This document shows positions 32,263 to 44,196 of a stretch of DNA of 64,000 nt, in pieces. A program made the position numbers and the translations under genes. The notes below the pieces were generated by a model, which saw only the letters and a program-made list of their open reading frames with translations, was not told the origin of the DNA and searched no databases. The stretch comes from Scalesia atractyloides (Eukaryota > Streptophyta > Magnoliopsida > Asterales > Asteraceae). Numbering within the stretch: the first letter of the stretch is position 1; each line of letters starts with the position of its first letter. The stretch covers positions 25,312,249-25,376,248 of the forward strand of contig CAMTDV010000015.1 of assembly GCA_947069175.1 (NCBI GenBank). Direction: 5' to 3'.

Positions 32263-32450
32263 CATACAACAAACAATAATAATAAATAATAACAACACAT
32301 AAATAAAATACGACGTTACGTGACCTCTTAAATATTCGGGTGTGAAAACGATCCTTCAAAATGGGATCGAGCCTCTCTAAAATGTAAGAACCGGTCTAAC
32401 GGGCTTAAGGCCCAACCTACACCTAACCCTAACCATCTAAACCCTAATTA

Positions 32451-32458
32451 TATAAATA
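32451..32458 (+). promoter_or_regulatory. TATA box in the LARD 5' LTR
   Basis: TATAAATA is followed at about 30 bp by CACACACTCACACC, a plausible initiation zone. The identical site in the 3' LTR is at 38588-38595. Confidence 0.6.
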
Positions 32459-33205
32459 TATTACTACACACACACTCACACCTCCCTCATACAGCCGCCA
32501 CCCCCACACCCGTAACCCTCACTCACCCCCTACTCTCTTGCTCCTTCGACGACCGGAACGGAGGTCCGGCTGATCTCCGGCGACCTCTGGCGACACACGC
32601 GAGCACCCTCAGTTTCCCACCTCCCTCCTTCTCACCCTCACACGAACCCTCACCTCTCGGCTCCTCTCTCCCTCCGCAGCATCAACGGCGGCGCCACCAC
32701 CATTTGGGTGGCGTCGCAAATCAACAACAACCGCAGCGGCGGCGCGGCATAGCCGCTACGACGGCAGAGCCGCACCAGGGGCGTCGGTAGTGGTTATCTT
32801 GGTAGTTCGTGCTTCGTCTCAGCTCCGTTCAGACCTGGGTTCTGGGTCGAATCTCGGTTCAGTCGAGGTTAGTCTCGGTTTGGGTCTTGGTTTTGCTTCT
32901 ATTTCGAATCCCGTTAATTCTTTTCATTCGGTAGGTTACGATTCGTTTCGGTTCAGTTCACGGCTCATGTTCAGCGGGTTCGGGTCTCGGTGCAGAGGTT
33001 CGGTCAGCAGTGAGTCAATGACAGTTTTGGCTTCGGTTCGGGTCTCGTTTGGTGTTCGGTCAAACCAGGTCAAACCTGGTCAACTGTTGGTCAACGGGTC
33101 AGATTCAAGTTCGGTAAAACTCTAAGTCTCGTAGTTCATTTTATTTATATTAATGATCTTGTATTCGCGAACCGCACTTGTATAAATGGTAACACTTGAA
33201 TATAG

Positions 33206-33248
<43 letters not shown>

Positions 33249-33451
33249 TCATGATTTAATATTTCGTAACGTCTCTTATAAAATCATTGTTGTAGAATTA
33301 TTGCGTTTTGATAAATAATATCGACGACTTGGGTTGTCGGGTTCGTCCAAAAACAGAGAAAACTCTGCCCGATTTTCGTAAAATATATAATTTAAAATGC
33401 ATAAAAGTTTTAAAACTAAACTTAATAAATTCGAATAATTTTTATAAAAGT

Positions 33452-33461
33452 AATATATATA

Positions 33462-33516
<55 letters not shown>
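33452..33516 (+). repeat. (TA)n microsatellite expanded in one LTR
   Basis: About 65 bp of TA repeats with one interruption. The matching site in the other LTR (39577-39592) is only about 16 bp, so it expanded or shrank after insertion. Confidence 0.9.
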
Positions 33517-33519
<3 letters not shown>

Positions 33520-34567
33520 TTATACATTCGAAACACAAGTTAAATATACTTTCGTTCCTTTGACAAAAAATATACATATTTTTCTTTTAGACAAAATACA
33601 TTTATTTAACGACAAAATATATGTATATTAATACTTTCAACAAAATATATTTAGTTATTATACTTTTGACACCCATATTTACTTATTATACTTTCGACGA
33701 AATATTTTACCTATTTATTATTTTCGACTACACTTCTATAACCTTTTAGGCAATTTTAAAGTTATAATTATTTCATAAGTCGTGTTATATAAATATACGA
33801 ACATTCAACTCCAATTCAATTCCTCCGTCGTATTTTCGATTATTCATACACATTCGTTTGCCATAAGGTGACCTCGGTGTTCCCTTTCTCCCACTCATCA
33901 ACTCGTCGCGGTATTTCAAAGAAGACTTAGCAATTTTGTGAATACACTCGACCCACTTTTGTTTATATCACTTTTCTATACACATGACTACTTGAATCGT
34001 ATACTTGTTGCTTGTCTGGGATATTCGTTATGCTATGCTTTAGTCATTAACTATTTTTAGCCTTCGTTTGACATGCTTAGCGCTATAGGAATTCACGCAT
34101 CCACCTCCATTGTGTTATTCGTGAGGTCATGTTAAAACATCGTGATTGCGCTAAGGGTTTGTTTATTAGTATTGCATGCCTTGATATTGCTCTTGTATAG
34201 ATTTGGTTGCCATGAGGATTGTTAAAACTTTATTCGTATACGTATGCTATGCTTAAACTTGTGTACTCGCCTTTGCTTTTGCATTGACTTTATTTTAAAA
34301 CATGTGACAGGTTGAAGGAGATGATGCTATGAAATCACAATAGCAAGGACTTAGATACACACATTTTAGACGTTAGATTTATAAATGTTGTACCAAATTT
34401 TGTTATGTTTTATGAACTAATTGTATTGCTTCATGTTGTATTTGACAATGTTGTGAAATGAAATTTGGATTTAATTAAATATTGTCACTTATTAGCGTTG
34501 TGAGCAGTGAGCAATCTCGTTTTCGTCTCATCCTGATGTTTCCGCCATCGGTTGGGGTGTGACAGAT

Positions 34568-34580
34568 TGGTATCAGAGCC
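34568..34580 (+). other. primer binding site (tRNA-iMet type) of the LARD-like element
   Basis: TGGTATCAGAGCC begins three bases after the 5' LTR end, identical to the site of element A at 1023-1035. Confidence 0.9.
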
Positions 34581-34888
34581 ATAACTATAGGGAATTAGGC
34601 AAATTGCTATGCTTTTGACCTAGTCTATAGTTAAGTACCATACTTGACCATACGTGATTCACATGCTAATTTCTTAAAACGTCCTTTATGTGCTAAATTC
34701 ATGAAATGCTTTGCGTGTTCATACTTGTTACATTATCTCGATCATACGCCTTTCCTTGTGCATTTACTCGATTATACTAAACTCGAAAACAGTCATGTTA
34801 CACAAACGAGTCGATTTCACCAAAATAGGCGTGAAATCCAAAATTTGGTGAACGACTCTCAATCCACCTATTATTTTACACGAAATTC

Positions 34889-35572
34889 GCCCTCAAGTTA
34901 GGAGTGACATCCTTACCTTGACGGAAAATTTCCAATTCAAACTCTAGTGGACCCTCGTCAAAGTGTCGAACTATAGTTTGACCCGACGAGTGTCAACCAC
35001 ACTTAGGGTACGAAATCGCCAAGTTAGGAGTGAAAACTGTACCTTGTCGATTAAGTCCCATTCCTCGATTTTCAATCTCGCCAAAGTTTCGGCTTTCCAA
35101 TCGATTAGACGTGTAGTAACTGGAAGGGTAAAATGTCATTAATCGCTCCTCGACGAGAGCATTTTACCTATAGGCCAAAGCACGTTTCTCTAATTCGAAA
35201 GGATCTTCGAATCACTTTGGAATAGTCGACGCCCTCAAGTTAGGAGTGACATCCTTACCTTGACGGAGAATTTCCAATTCAAACTCTAGTGGACCCTCGT
35301 CAAAGTGTCGAACTATAGTTTGACCCGACGAGTGTCAACCACACTTAGGGTACGAAATCGCCAAGTTAGGAGTGAAAACTGTACCTTGTCGATTAAGTCC
35401 CATTCCTCGATTTTCAATCTCGCCAAAGTTTCGGCTTTCCAATCGATTAGACGTGTAATAACTGGAAGGGTAAAATGTCATTAATCGCTCCTCGACGAGA
35501 GCATTTTACCTATAGGCCAAAGCACGTTTCTCTAATTCGAAAGGATCTTCGAATCACTTTGGAATAGTCGAC
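34889..35572 (+). repeat. 342-bp tandem duplication inside the LARD
   Basis: The units 34889-35230 and 35231-35572 start GCCCTCAAGTTAGGAGTGAC. Only about two base differences were seen (for example GACGGAAAAT versus GACGGAGAAT), so the duplication is recent. Each unit itself contains two related phrases, AAGTTAGGAGTGACATCC and AAGTTAGGAGTGAAAACTG, about 130 bp apart. Confidence 0.93.
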
Positions 35573-38318
35573 GTTTCCCTACCCGAAACAATCCAATGTT
35601 TTATGAATTTTAATTTGTATGTGAACCTTATATATGTTTGTTACACTTCACATTATTTTAAGGTTTTTACACAAATCATACTAAATTTTTTTCATATATC
35701 TATACGTATTTACATGCATGATTTCAAAACGTCACCAACTATACTTATTTTTTTTTTGAAAATCCCGAAATGGAGACCCACCGTCGAGATATGAGTGATT
35801 TCCTTACGTTGACAGTCAAGCTCTGTTTCTTTCCTTCTTTAAAACGACCTCACCAACGGGTTAGGGGTGATTCCCATACCTCGGTGATCGTTACCAACCC
35901 TCCCTCTTGGAGACTTTATTATGCAAACCACACGTTTGAATTGCATACCTAAATCTTTTATCGTATTGTCAAAATTCCTAATTTAGCAAATTTCAAAACG
36001 TACTATATTATCGAATGTGTTTATTATCCTGTAGTCTATATGACATAAATCACGTACACGTATACTTGGGCACCACGTGAAACGTTTTGTTTCCCGATTT
36101 TCAAAACTTGACAGAATGCTACCTACCAACTTAATCGGTCTAATGAATACATTGCCCACAAGTCTTATATTTAACATAATCGCTAAAACATGCTCACGCG
36201 ATAACTTTACGTTAATAATTTTCATTTTTAAATAAAAATCAAACCAATATCTTATAAACAGTATGGGATCGTTTTACTAAGGGTGTGTTTGGGATTGCTT
36301 TTTTGCAACCTGATTTTTTTTGTGTTTTGAAAAAAAAATCTAAATCTATTTTGAGTATTTGGTAAATAATTAACAATAAAACAAAAAAAACCAGACTATT
36401 TTTAGTGATTGTCAAGTAGTTAATAAAAATTGATTTCTTCCGTTTGTAGAGATCAAAGCTTATTTATTATTTTTTTAATATATATATTTGCCTAACACTC
36501 ATTTAGTTGATTATCTGGTTATTGGGATATCAAACAATATAATCGAATCCAAACACTATCTTTCTGCAGCACGTTTTGTTACAGCTAATTATCTGATTCT
36601 GATTATTCAAAATGCATAATCTATTTTCAAAACTCAACCCCAAACACCCTTTAAAACTCTTACCGCAATTAATAAGACATTTTTCTAAACACTTTTAACG
36701 GTCAATAAATCCATTATCCCAAATTCCCTCTCAAGGGCCAACATTTCATTAGAACCACTAAATCTCAATTTTCTTACCTTAATGCAGTATCCTTTGAAAA
36801 CGATGCGAACTTACTATTTTAAGACCTTATCATACACCACCCAAAATGGCACCTCAATTTCAAAACACGTGGGCAAGAAAACTTTACAAGGACCAACCAT
36901 TTTCGACTTACTTAAATTCTCCTAAAACAGTGGTAGCATTCATGTCCTTTACAAATACGTAACACATAATCAATAAGTACTTTATATTCTTTTATATTCA
37001 CAAACTAGATCCTACATTCTAAGTCAAACTTAAACCTATTTTGGTTTGTTAAACACCAACATTTTGCTCAAACAACTATACATGCATATCCTCGTTCATG
37101 ATTTAGTCGAAATCTCGCACGACAATTTATGCATATCATTTGTTTTACATACCTTGATTTCTCGACTATTTTATGTAAATAAATTCGTTGCGTACAATTC
37201 GTATCATACGCACAATCATCGTCTTTTACACTTGTTAATATTCATAATTATACATATTCATGTTCATGAACATACATGTTATCATTCATACTTATACTTA
37301 TATTCGCAATACTTATACTCATACTCATGCTTATACTCGTATTCATACATTCGTGTCTATACGCGAGCGAAACTAGAGGGATTCGCTTACATGGGCCACA
37401 TGCATATTTGCACGCAAACATGCTTACACACTACATTCTTACACGCATGCAAACTCATTTTCAGAATTTATGTATACCCTAATCCATACGCCGCTAATAC
37501 AAGTTATGCGGATCATGTGACGATCAGTATAATCGCGGGTGCACACGGGATTATAGTGATAAGCGCATGAGAACCATAGAGTGTGCTACCGCGTATGGTG
37601 AAACATGGAACGTAACATTGCATCGAGTAATGAAACGATCGCAACTTGGTCAAAGCATGGTGGATACGCCGCTGGTACTTCCTATATATAAGTGTTTTCA
37701 CCATGTTGCCAAACTTTCATAAAACGTGCCATGAGAAATTCGGTGTTTTACAGACCATAATAAGACCTGGTACACAAACTTTAACAACTCACAACTGCAT
37801 TGCTAAGTGCGCGATACCCGATTTTCCACGACGAGTCTTAATCTCTAACGCATCGGTTTCATTGTTCAAATACATGCCATCCTTATACCTGTATTCGTTT
37901 ATGTGATCATTCCTTCACTGTTTTGCCTCCAGTATCCCACGCTGGTCGTGCCTTCTATACGACCTCATTTACAACCTACCGGTTTATTTGAATTCCGAAT
38001 GCTTTCTTACTTTGGAAACTACCTTTCATACTGGTAGATGTGGACGCACTTAACTAGCCGCTATCTCGATCACCGGTTTATTTTAAACTAGCTATCCTTG
38101 AGCTATTCAAACTTGTTTAAACCACTCGCCTATGCACACCCTTACACGTTTTACTTATGCTTGATGCCTCAAATCATTTTAGCCAAACATCCTCTTTTGC
38201 TAACCTAACTTTTCGTTGCTTTAAACTTCATGCTTACCCATACGCATCCACAACTCCGAGTCTTGATCGTAAACCCTCATCCTCTAGCCAAATCCTTTTA
38301 GGTCTTTCCTCTTGAATA

Positions 38319-38353
38319 AATTTCGGGACGAAATTCCCTAAATGAGGGGAGAC
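38319..38353 (+). other. pre-tract hairpin and polypurine tract of the LARD-like element
   Basis: The stem AATTTCG/CGAAATT with loop GGA (38319-38335) is followed by CCCTAAATGAGGGGAGAC, whose purine run primes plus-strand synthesis. The 3' LTR starts at 38354. Confidence 0.8.
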
Positions 38354-39315
38354 TGTAACGCCTCGTATTTTATAAAAATATATATATACATATATATATA
38401 TACATACAAAAACAATAATAATAAATAATAACAATACATAGATAAAATACGACATTACGTGACCTCTTAAATATTCGGGTGTGAAAACGATCCTTCAAAA
38501 CGGGATCGAGCCTCTCTAAAATGTAAGAACCGGTCTAACGGGCTTAAGGCCCAACCTACACCTAACCCTAACCATCTAAACCCTAATTATATAAATATAT
38601 TACTACACACACACTCACACCTCCCTCATACAGCCGCCACCCCCACACCCGTAACCCTCACTCACCCCCTGCTCTCTTGCTCCTTCGACGACCGGAACGG
38701 AGGTCCGGCCGATCTCTGGCGACCTCCGGCGACACACGCGAGCACCCTCAGTTCCCCACCTCCCTCCTTCTCACCCTCACACGAACCCTCACCTCTCGGC
38801 TCCTCTCTCCCTCCGCAGCATCAACGGCGGCGCCACCACCATTTGGGTGGCGTCGCAAATCAACAACAACCGCAGCGGCGACGGCAGGGCCGAACCAGGG
38901 GCGTCGGTAGTGGTTATCTTGGTAGTTCGTGCTTCGTCTTACTCCGTTCAGACCTGGGTTCTGGGTCGAATCTCGGTTCAGTCGAGGTTAGTCTCGGTTC
39001 GGGTCTTGGTTTTGCTTCTATTTCGAATCCCGTTAATTTTCATTCGGTAGGTTACGATTCGTTTCGGTTCAGTTTACGGCTCATGTTCAGCGGGTTCGGG
39101 TCTCGGTGCAGAGGTTCGGGTCAGCAGTGAGTCAATGACAGTTTTCGCTTCGGTTCGGGTCTCGTTTGGTGTTCGGTCAAACCAGGTCAAACCTGGTCAA
39201 CTGTTGGTCAACGGGTCAGATTCAAGTTCGGTAAAACTCTAAGTCTCGTAGTTCATTTTATTTATATTAATGATCTTGTATTCGCGAACCGAACTTGTAT
39301 AAATGGTAACACTTG

Positions 39316-39318
<3 letters not shown>

Positions 39319-39368
<50 letters not shown>
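39319..39368 (+). repeat. (AT)n microsatellite in the LARD 3' LTR
   Basis: Uninterrupted AT repeat of about 50 bp, corresponding to 33208-33245 in the other LTR. Confidence 0.92.
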
Positions 39369-39371
<3 letters not shown>

Positions 39372-40492
39372 TCATGATTTAATATTTCGTAACGTCTCTT
39401 ATAAAATCATTGTTGTAGAATTATTGCGTTTTGATAAATAATAGCGACGACTTGGGTTGTCGGGTTCGTCCAAAAACAGAGAAAACTCTGCCCGATTTTC
39501 GTAAAATATATAATTTAAAATGCATAAAAGTTTTAAACCTAAACTTAATAAATTCGAATAATTTTTATAAAAGTAATATATATATATATATACTTATACA
39601 TTCGAAACACAAGTTAAATATACTTTCGTTCCTTTGACAAAAAATATACATATTTTTCTTTTCGACAAAATACATTTATTTAACGACAAAATATATGTAT
39701 ATTAATACTTTCGACAAAATATATTTAGTTATTATACTTTTGACACCCATATTTACTTATTATACTTTCGACGAAATATTTTACCTATTTATTATTTTCG
39801 ACTATACTTCTATAACCACTTAGGCGAATTTTAAAGTTATAATTATTTCATAAGTCGTGTTATATAAATATACAAACATTCAACTCCAATTCAATTCCTC
39901 TGTCGTATTTTCAATTATTCATACACATTCGTTTGCCATTTAAGGTGACCTCGGTGTTCCCTTTCTCCCACTCATCAACTTGTCACGGTATTTCAAAGAA
40001 GACTTAGCAATTTTGTGAGTACACTCGACCCACTTTTGTTTATATCACTTTTTGGGTGTAACATGTTTCCATATACAAAAATCACAAACACTTAAACTTT
40101 ATGAAACGCACAAACAATCCTATACACATGACTACTTGAATCGTATACTTGTTGCTTGTCTGGGATATTCGTTATTCTATGCTTCAGTCATTAACTATTT
40201 TTAGCCTTCGTTTGACATGCTTAGCGCTATAGGAAATCACGCATCCATCTCCATCGTGTTATTCGTGAGGTCATGTTAAAACATCGTGATTGCGTTAAGG
40301 GTTTGATTATTAGTATTGCATGCCTTGATATTGCTCTTGTATAGATTTGGTTGCTATCAAGATTGTTAAAACTTTATTCGTATATGTATGCTATGCTTAA
40401 ACTTGTGTACTCGCCTTTGCTTTTGCATTGACACTATTTTAAAACATGTTACAGGTTGAAGGAGATGATGCTATGAAATCAAAATAGCAAGG

Positions 40493-43392
40493 TGTGACAT
40501 CCCGGGTTTTTCGGATAACTTAAACGCGACACTTGTCGAATAAAGTATATGCTAAGTATTAAACATGTACGAGTGAATGAATACGTGATGTGTGATTACG
40601 TGAATTGTTTTAGTTACAAAATATATGTATATATAATAAATATGTGCACGAACCGAACCGCGACACGAACCAACTTTGATTCCTTGTGACTCTAGGAATT
40701 AACCAAGTTTAGATCTTAAACCTTAAGCCATTCTCGGCCGTGTGCAACCCAAACCGCAAACCCAAACCGAGAACAAGCCCAAAAACCGCAAGATCAAACC
40801 AAACTAACCCGTGTGCAAACCAAACCCCAAACCCATTGCGTAAAACCCAAACCGACCCAACCCAAGTCCCTCGGCCACAAGCTTAAGCCTAACCGTAACC
40901 CTCATCTCCTTTGCGCTATATATACACACACCCATGCATGTTTCATTCACAAACACAAACCCTAACAAGCAAACAGCCGTCGGCTGCCTTCTCTTGCTCC
41001 ATTGATCGCGAACAGCCGATCATCCATTCCATTCAACCGTAAACAGCCCTTGTTCACCTCCATTCAGTCGCAAGATCAACCATTGTTCACCTCTATTCGA
41101 TCACAAAACAGCCTACATCATCTCCCGGTCACGACAACAGATTCTTCATTCCATTCGATCGTGATCTTGTTGGAACAGCCGGACCCTTCTTGTCCAAGTC
41201 CCGACTTACTTACCTAGCAATCAAAGGTTAGGGTTTATCTTTAGATTATAAGATCATGTTCAGATTTATGTGCTTGAATGAAGTGATTAGTTTGTTTCGG
41301 ATTATATGTGTTTGTAAGTAATCGGCTGAACTATCATTGTTTGCATGTATAATTGTTGCGGAACTTGTAAGTTTGCGAGTATGTTTGTTTGTAAAAACTA
41401 GAAGTATGAACTAGGGTTTGCATGGATATGTTATTAGTAGTGATCTATGATTAGAGATCGGTTCTTGCTCGCCTAGGTTGATCATAGGAACGGTTATGCA
41501 AGTTATGGTAATAATATGCTGAAAACAATTGCTGAGTAATAGTTACAGCCGACTTCATCTGGCTGTAACTCGGTCGTTAATTGTCGAAAAACGGATTTTC
41601 TGATGTCTAGATCGTAGATATTTTAATAAGGAATCTAATGGCGCTGGATTCATAATTTTCTGAAGTCGTTTGATATTTTTAAAGGGCCAAATAAGTTCAG
41701 TAACTAAAACTGTGAAAATCCTGAAATTTTGTTAGTTGTTTATCGAGTTGGATTTTAAAATAAGTAGGGAGTTGAGTCATGATTTTTGTACAGCAACTAG
41801 GTATGGAAATTTCCGGGCAACTCCAACTGGAATTTTGTTAATTGGACGATCAGTGATTTTTAAATAAATTCTTCCGTGGACTGCAGTCAGAAGGCGACAA
41901 ATCTGACTGCAGCCTAGTATATTAATATTTATGGTTAATTGGTAAAGATTTAGGACTTGGAAAATTTATATAAATTTCTATGGTATAAATGTCACCTACT
42001 GTAAAAATATTGGAATTTTTGGAATGTTGGAACTATTTTATAAAAATCCTAGAAAACAGCTGAATTATGAGTGTTAAGCTGAAATTTGATAACTTGTGAT
42101 TGTGTGCACCAAATTGTGGCATGGATTGGTTTATGTTCATGATAAGTTGTTTTGATCACTAGGTTCACATGAGGATACTTGCATGCATGTTTGAGTGTTA
42201 GATATGTTGTTTGTGTGTATCACTTTGTGAGTAAATTACGTGTAGAATTTGTATTGGTGTGTTCACACACTGACTTGAAATCAATTGGTTTGTTAGGACG
42301 CAATTAGCGGTCCCATCCTTTACAACTTCTTTGCTACACTAACCGAGCAACAAAAGGTGAGTTCACGGCCCCTAACTTTATCCGGTTTTTAAACAACAGG
42401 GGAAGAAACATGTATACACTCTCAAACTCAATCTCTTTACGTTATACGAATTTAACGTCACATAACTATTCGGTAACTAAGTTAATGTTAATGTAATGTT
42501 ATGGTCACTAAGCAGCTTTATCACTTAAGTCCTCGTCAATCTCTCGGATCGTTAGTATTGGGTTTAATAGCGGGGGAATTATAAGTAGTACTACTGGGCC
42601 CGACAAGCCCCATCCGAGCTAGTCGCGCTAGCCGACCGGGTATGGTCAACGGGTGAATAATTTGGCCTAACTTCGCCATGGTCAGTGATAGGCCTGGCAA
42701 AACGGAGGCACAACAGTCAGCTTCGATCGCGAACTCTTACGTGACATGACTTTAGGCTAGCTACCTATATATGTTAACATTGAACTTAATTACGAAACAA
42801 CTATATTATCCCGGGTTGGGGATAATGGAATCAACTGTATTATTCCGGGTTTGGAATAATGGAAACAACAACTTAATATTCCGGGTTTGGAATATTGGAA
42901 GCAACAACTTATTATTCCGGGTTGGAGTAATGGAACCAATACGTTATCCCGGGCTAGGGATAACGGGGAAAACAAACTATAACCGAACAAACGAATTTAT
43001 GAAAACCTGTGAACTCACTCATCTTTAATGTTGACACTTGTTTCTTTACATGTTTCTCAGGACGCTAGGAGCTCTAGGTGCACGCACATGCATTGAACAA
43101 GACATCTTTTATCGAGTCTTATTTATCAATATTGTTTTGGGGTTTTTCATTTGTTTTGGCGTTTGTGTTGGCGCCCGCTTCACTATTTATTTTATGCTTC
43201 CGCTCAACTTGAAAAACTAATGCTCTGCTAAATATTGGTAATTAATTTAGGCAATATAAAATCTACAACAAATGATTTTGGAAAACGTATTATCAAATCA
43301 TATAGAGTCGTTCGACGTACTAGCGCTTCAGATTCTGGTTTGTTCACACGCCTCGCGGTAAAACTCCACAAGTGGAAATTGAGGGTGTGACA
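40493..43392 (+). mobile_element. solo LTR of the element A family (2900 bp)
   Basis: Perfect 5-bp TSDs CAAGG (40488-40492 and 43393-43397) flank a sequence starting TGTGACATCCCGGG and ending GGGTGTGACA. It aligns by eye along its whole length with the 3' LTR at 7048-10126, with moderate divergence. No internal sequence is left, so it formed by recombination between two LTRs. A TATA box lies at 40917-40924 and the hairpin array at 42806-42964. Confidence 0.93.
42806..42964 (+). repeat. array of five short hairpins in the solo LTR
   Basis: The family array is in a diverged copy. Units read TTATCCC/GGGATAA, TTATTCC/GGAATAA, AATATTCC/GGAATATT, then TATTCC/GGAGTA (one mismatch) and GTTATCCC/GGGATAAC. 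The order of stem types differs from element A, but pairing is mostly preserved. Confidence 0.75.
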
Positions 43393-43826
43393 CAAGGACT
43401 TAGATACACACATTTTAGACGTTAGATTTATAAATGTTGTACCAAATTTTGTTATGTTTTATGAACTTATTGTATTGCTTCATGTTGTATTTGACAATGT
43501 TGTGAAATGAAATTTGGATTTAATTAAATATTGTCATTTATTAGCGTTGTGAGCAATGATCAATCTCGTTTTCGTCTCATCCCGATGTTTCCGCCATCGA
43601 TTGGGGTGTGACATCGTTAGAATTCGAAAAGGTTTTAAAATTAAACGCGCTAAACTCCCAAAGACTTTCGATGTGGAAGTCGCCACCGGAAAAACAATTA
43701 CCGTTAACTCCGTCCTATGTGGTTGTACTCTCGATCAACAACCACACCTTCTCGATCAATCTCATACCTATGCAGTTAGGTAGCTTCGATATCATAGTAG
43801 GCATGGATTTTCTTCGTGAGAATCAT

Positions 43827-44196
43827 TGTAACACCTAATGGCAACCTCCCAAATGTGGGGCAAAAAACCTCATCGAGGATAATGGCAACCTCCTACATGT
43901 TGGGGTAAAACCTCATTGAGAACGATGAGTCTCTTAGGGGGGTGATTATAACACCTAATGGCATACCTCACAACATCGTCCGTGGACAGGAGAGATTCCT
44001 GGTTCATAAGTAATGCCCTACCTCTAAAATCACCAACGCGTTTTGGGCTTAATGCTAGTGGATGAGAGGAGAACTCCACAGTTAAGCGTGCTCAAGTGGG
44101 AGTAGTACTAGGATGGGTGACCTCCTGGGAAGTCTCCACCAAGGCAACCAAAAACAAAGCCGTGAGTTCCTGGATGGGCCACCCATCGGGGGCAAA
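43827..44196 (+). mobile_element. Cassandra-like TRIM fragment carrying a 5S rRNA domain
   Basis: This 370-bp sequence separates the protease and RT parts of the old pol exactly between codons for ENH and AEVV. It begins TGTAACACCTAATGG. At about 43944 a purine tract CTTAGGGGGGTGAT leads into a second TATAACACCTAATGGCAT, which looks like tract plus LTR start, and the 5S-like region follows. Cassandra TRIMs are known to carry 5S sequence in their LTRs. Perfect TSDs were not found, so the ends are probably eroded. Confidence 0.7.
44051..44135 (+). rRNA. 5S rRNA-derived domain within the Cassandra-like fragment (not a true gene)
   Basis: The segment from AATGCTAGTGGATG to CTCCTGGGAAGTC corresponds to roughly the last two thirds of plant 5S rRNA. 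It includes GAACTCCACAGTTAAGCGTG and AGTAGTACTAGGATGGGTGA, the region of the A box, intermediate element and C box. Substitutions and the missing 5' part show that it is a TE-borne derivative. Confidence 0.8.

Larger units (their letters stand above)
32205..34564 (+). repeat. 5' LTR of the LARD-like element (2360 bp)
   Basis: The LTR starts TGTAACGCCTCG and ends GGGGTGTGACA. A TATA box lies at 32451-32458 (TATAAATA), followed by a C-rich leader. It contains two AT microsatellites (33208-33245 and 33452-33516), of which the second is much longer than in the 3' LTR. An AG|GTTGAAGGAG acceptor-like site lies at 34310. The ORFs inside (such as 32790-33125) are repeat shadows. Confidence 0.92.
34581..38353 (+). 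other. non-coding internal region of the LARD-like element
   Basis: About 3.8 kb without recognisable gag or pol. It contains the 342-bp tandem duplication (34889-35572), AT-rich stretches, a TATTCATAC/ACTCATGC-type simple region (37250-37350), and at the right end the hairpin and purine tract. The longest frame, 37046-37570, is His/Tyr/Ile-rich, derived from CATA-type repeats, and is not supported as a gene. Confidence 0.8.
32205..43613 (+). mobile_element. LARD-like non-autonomous LTR retrotransposon with nested solo LTR
   Basis: It is flanked by perfect 5-bp TSDs TCGTT (32200-32204 and 43614-43618). Layout: 5' LTR 32205-34564, iMet primer site 34568-34580, non-coding internal region to 38353 and 3' LTR 38354-43613, which is interrupted by a solo LTR at 40493-43392. 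Excluding that insert the two LTRs are 2360 and about 2355 bp. The internal 3.8 kb shows no gag, RT or integrase motif. Primer site, pre-tract hairpin and purine tract match those of chromoviruses, so it probably moves with enzymes from a related autonomous element. Confidence 0.9.
38354..43613 (+). repeat. 3' LTR of the LARD-like element, split by a solo LTR
   Basis: The parts are 38354-40492 and 43398-43613. Compared with the 5' LTR it has an additional segment around 40046-40120 (GGGTGTAACATG and on), a shorter TA repeat at 39577 and scattered substitutions, so it is older than element A. Confidence 0.92.

Noticed and set aside
32790..33125. ORFs of 60-111 aa in the LARD LTRs (also 38677-39130)
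   Set aside because: The two LTR copies shift frame relative to each other, and content is translated CGGTTCGGGTCTCG-type repeat.
33308..33631. 107-aa ORF rich in Ile-Tyr
   Set aside because: Driven by the TA microsatellite, and the sister LTR has a different length.
34889..35572. CRISPR-like or satellite interpretation of the 342-bp repeat
   Set aside because: Only two adjacent units within an LTR element in plant nuclear DNA, and no spacer structure.
36240..36660. Possible separate small transposon in the LARD (GGGTGTGTTTGGGATTGC and CCCCAAACACCC at its ends)
   Set aside because: The ends are partly inverted (about 36280 and 36640) and could be a MITE, but I could not fix a TSD or exact boundary, so it is noted only here.
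37046..37570. 174-aa ORF inside the LARD
   Set aside because: Composition (His, Tyr, Ile, Leu) follows CATA/TACT simple sequence, with no domain and no conservation evidence.
44051..44135. Functional 5S rRNA gene
   Set aside because: The first third is missing, substitutions are present and it lies in a TRIM-like fragment with no 5S spacer.
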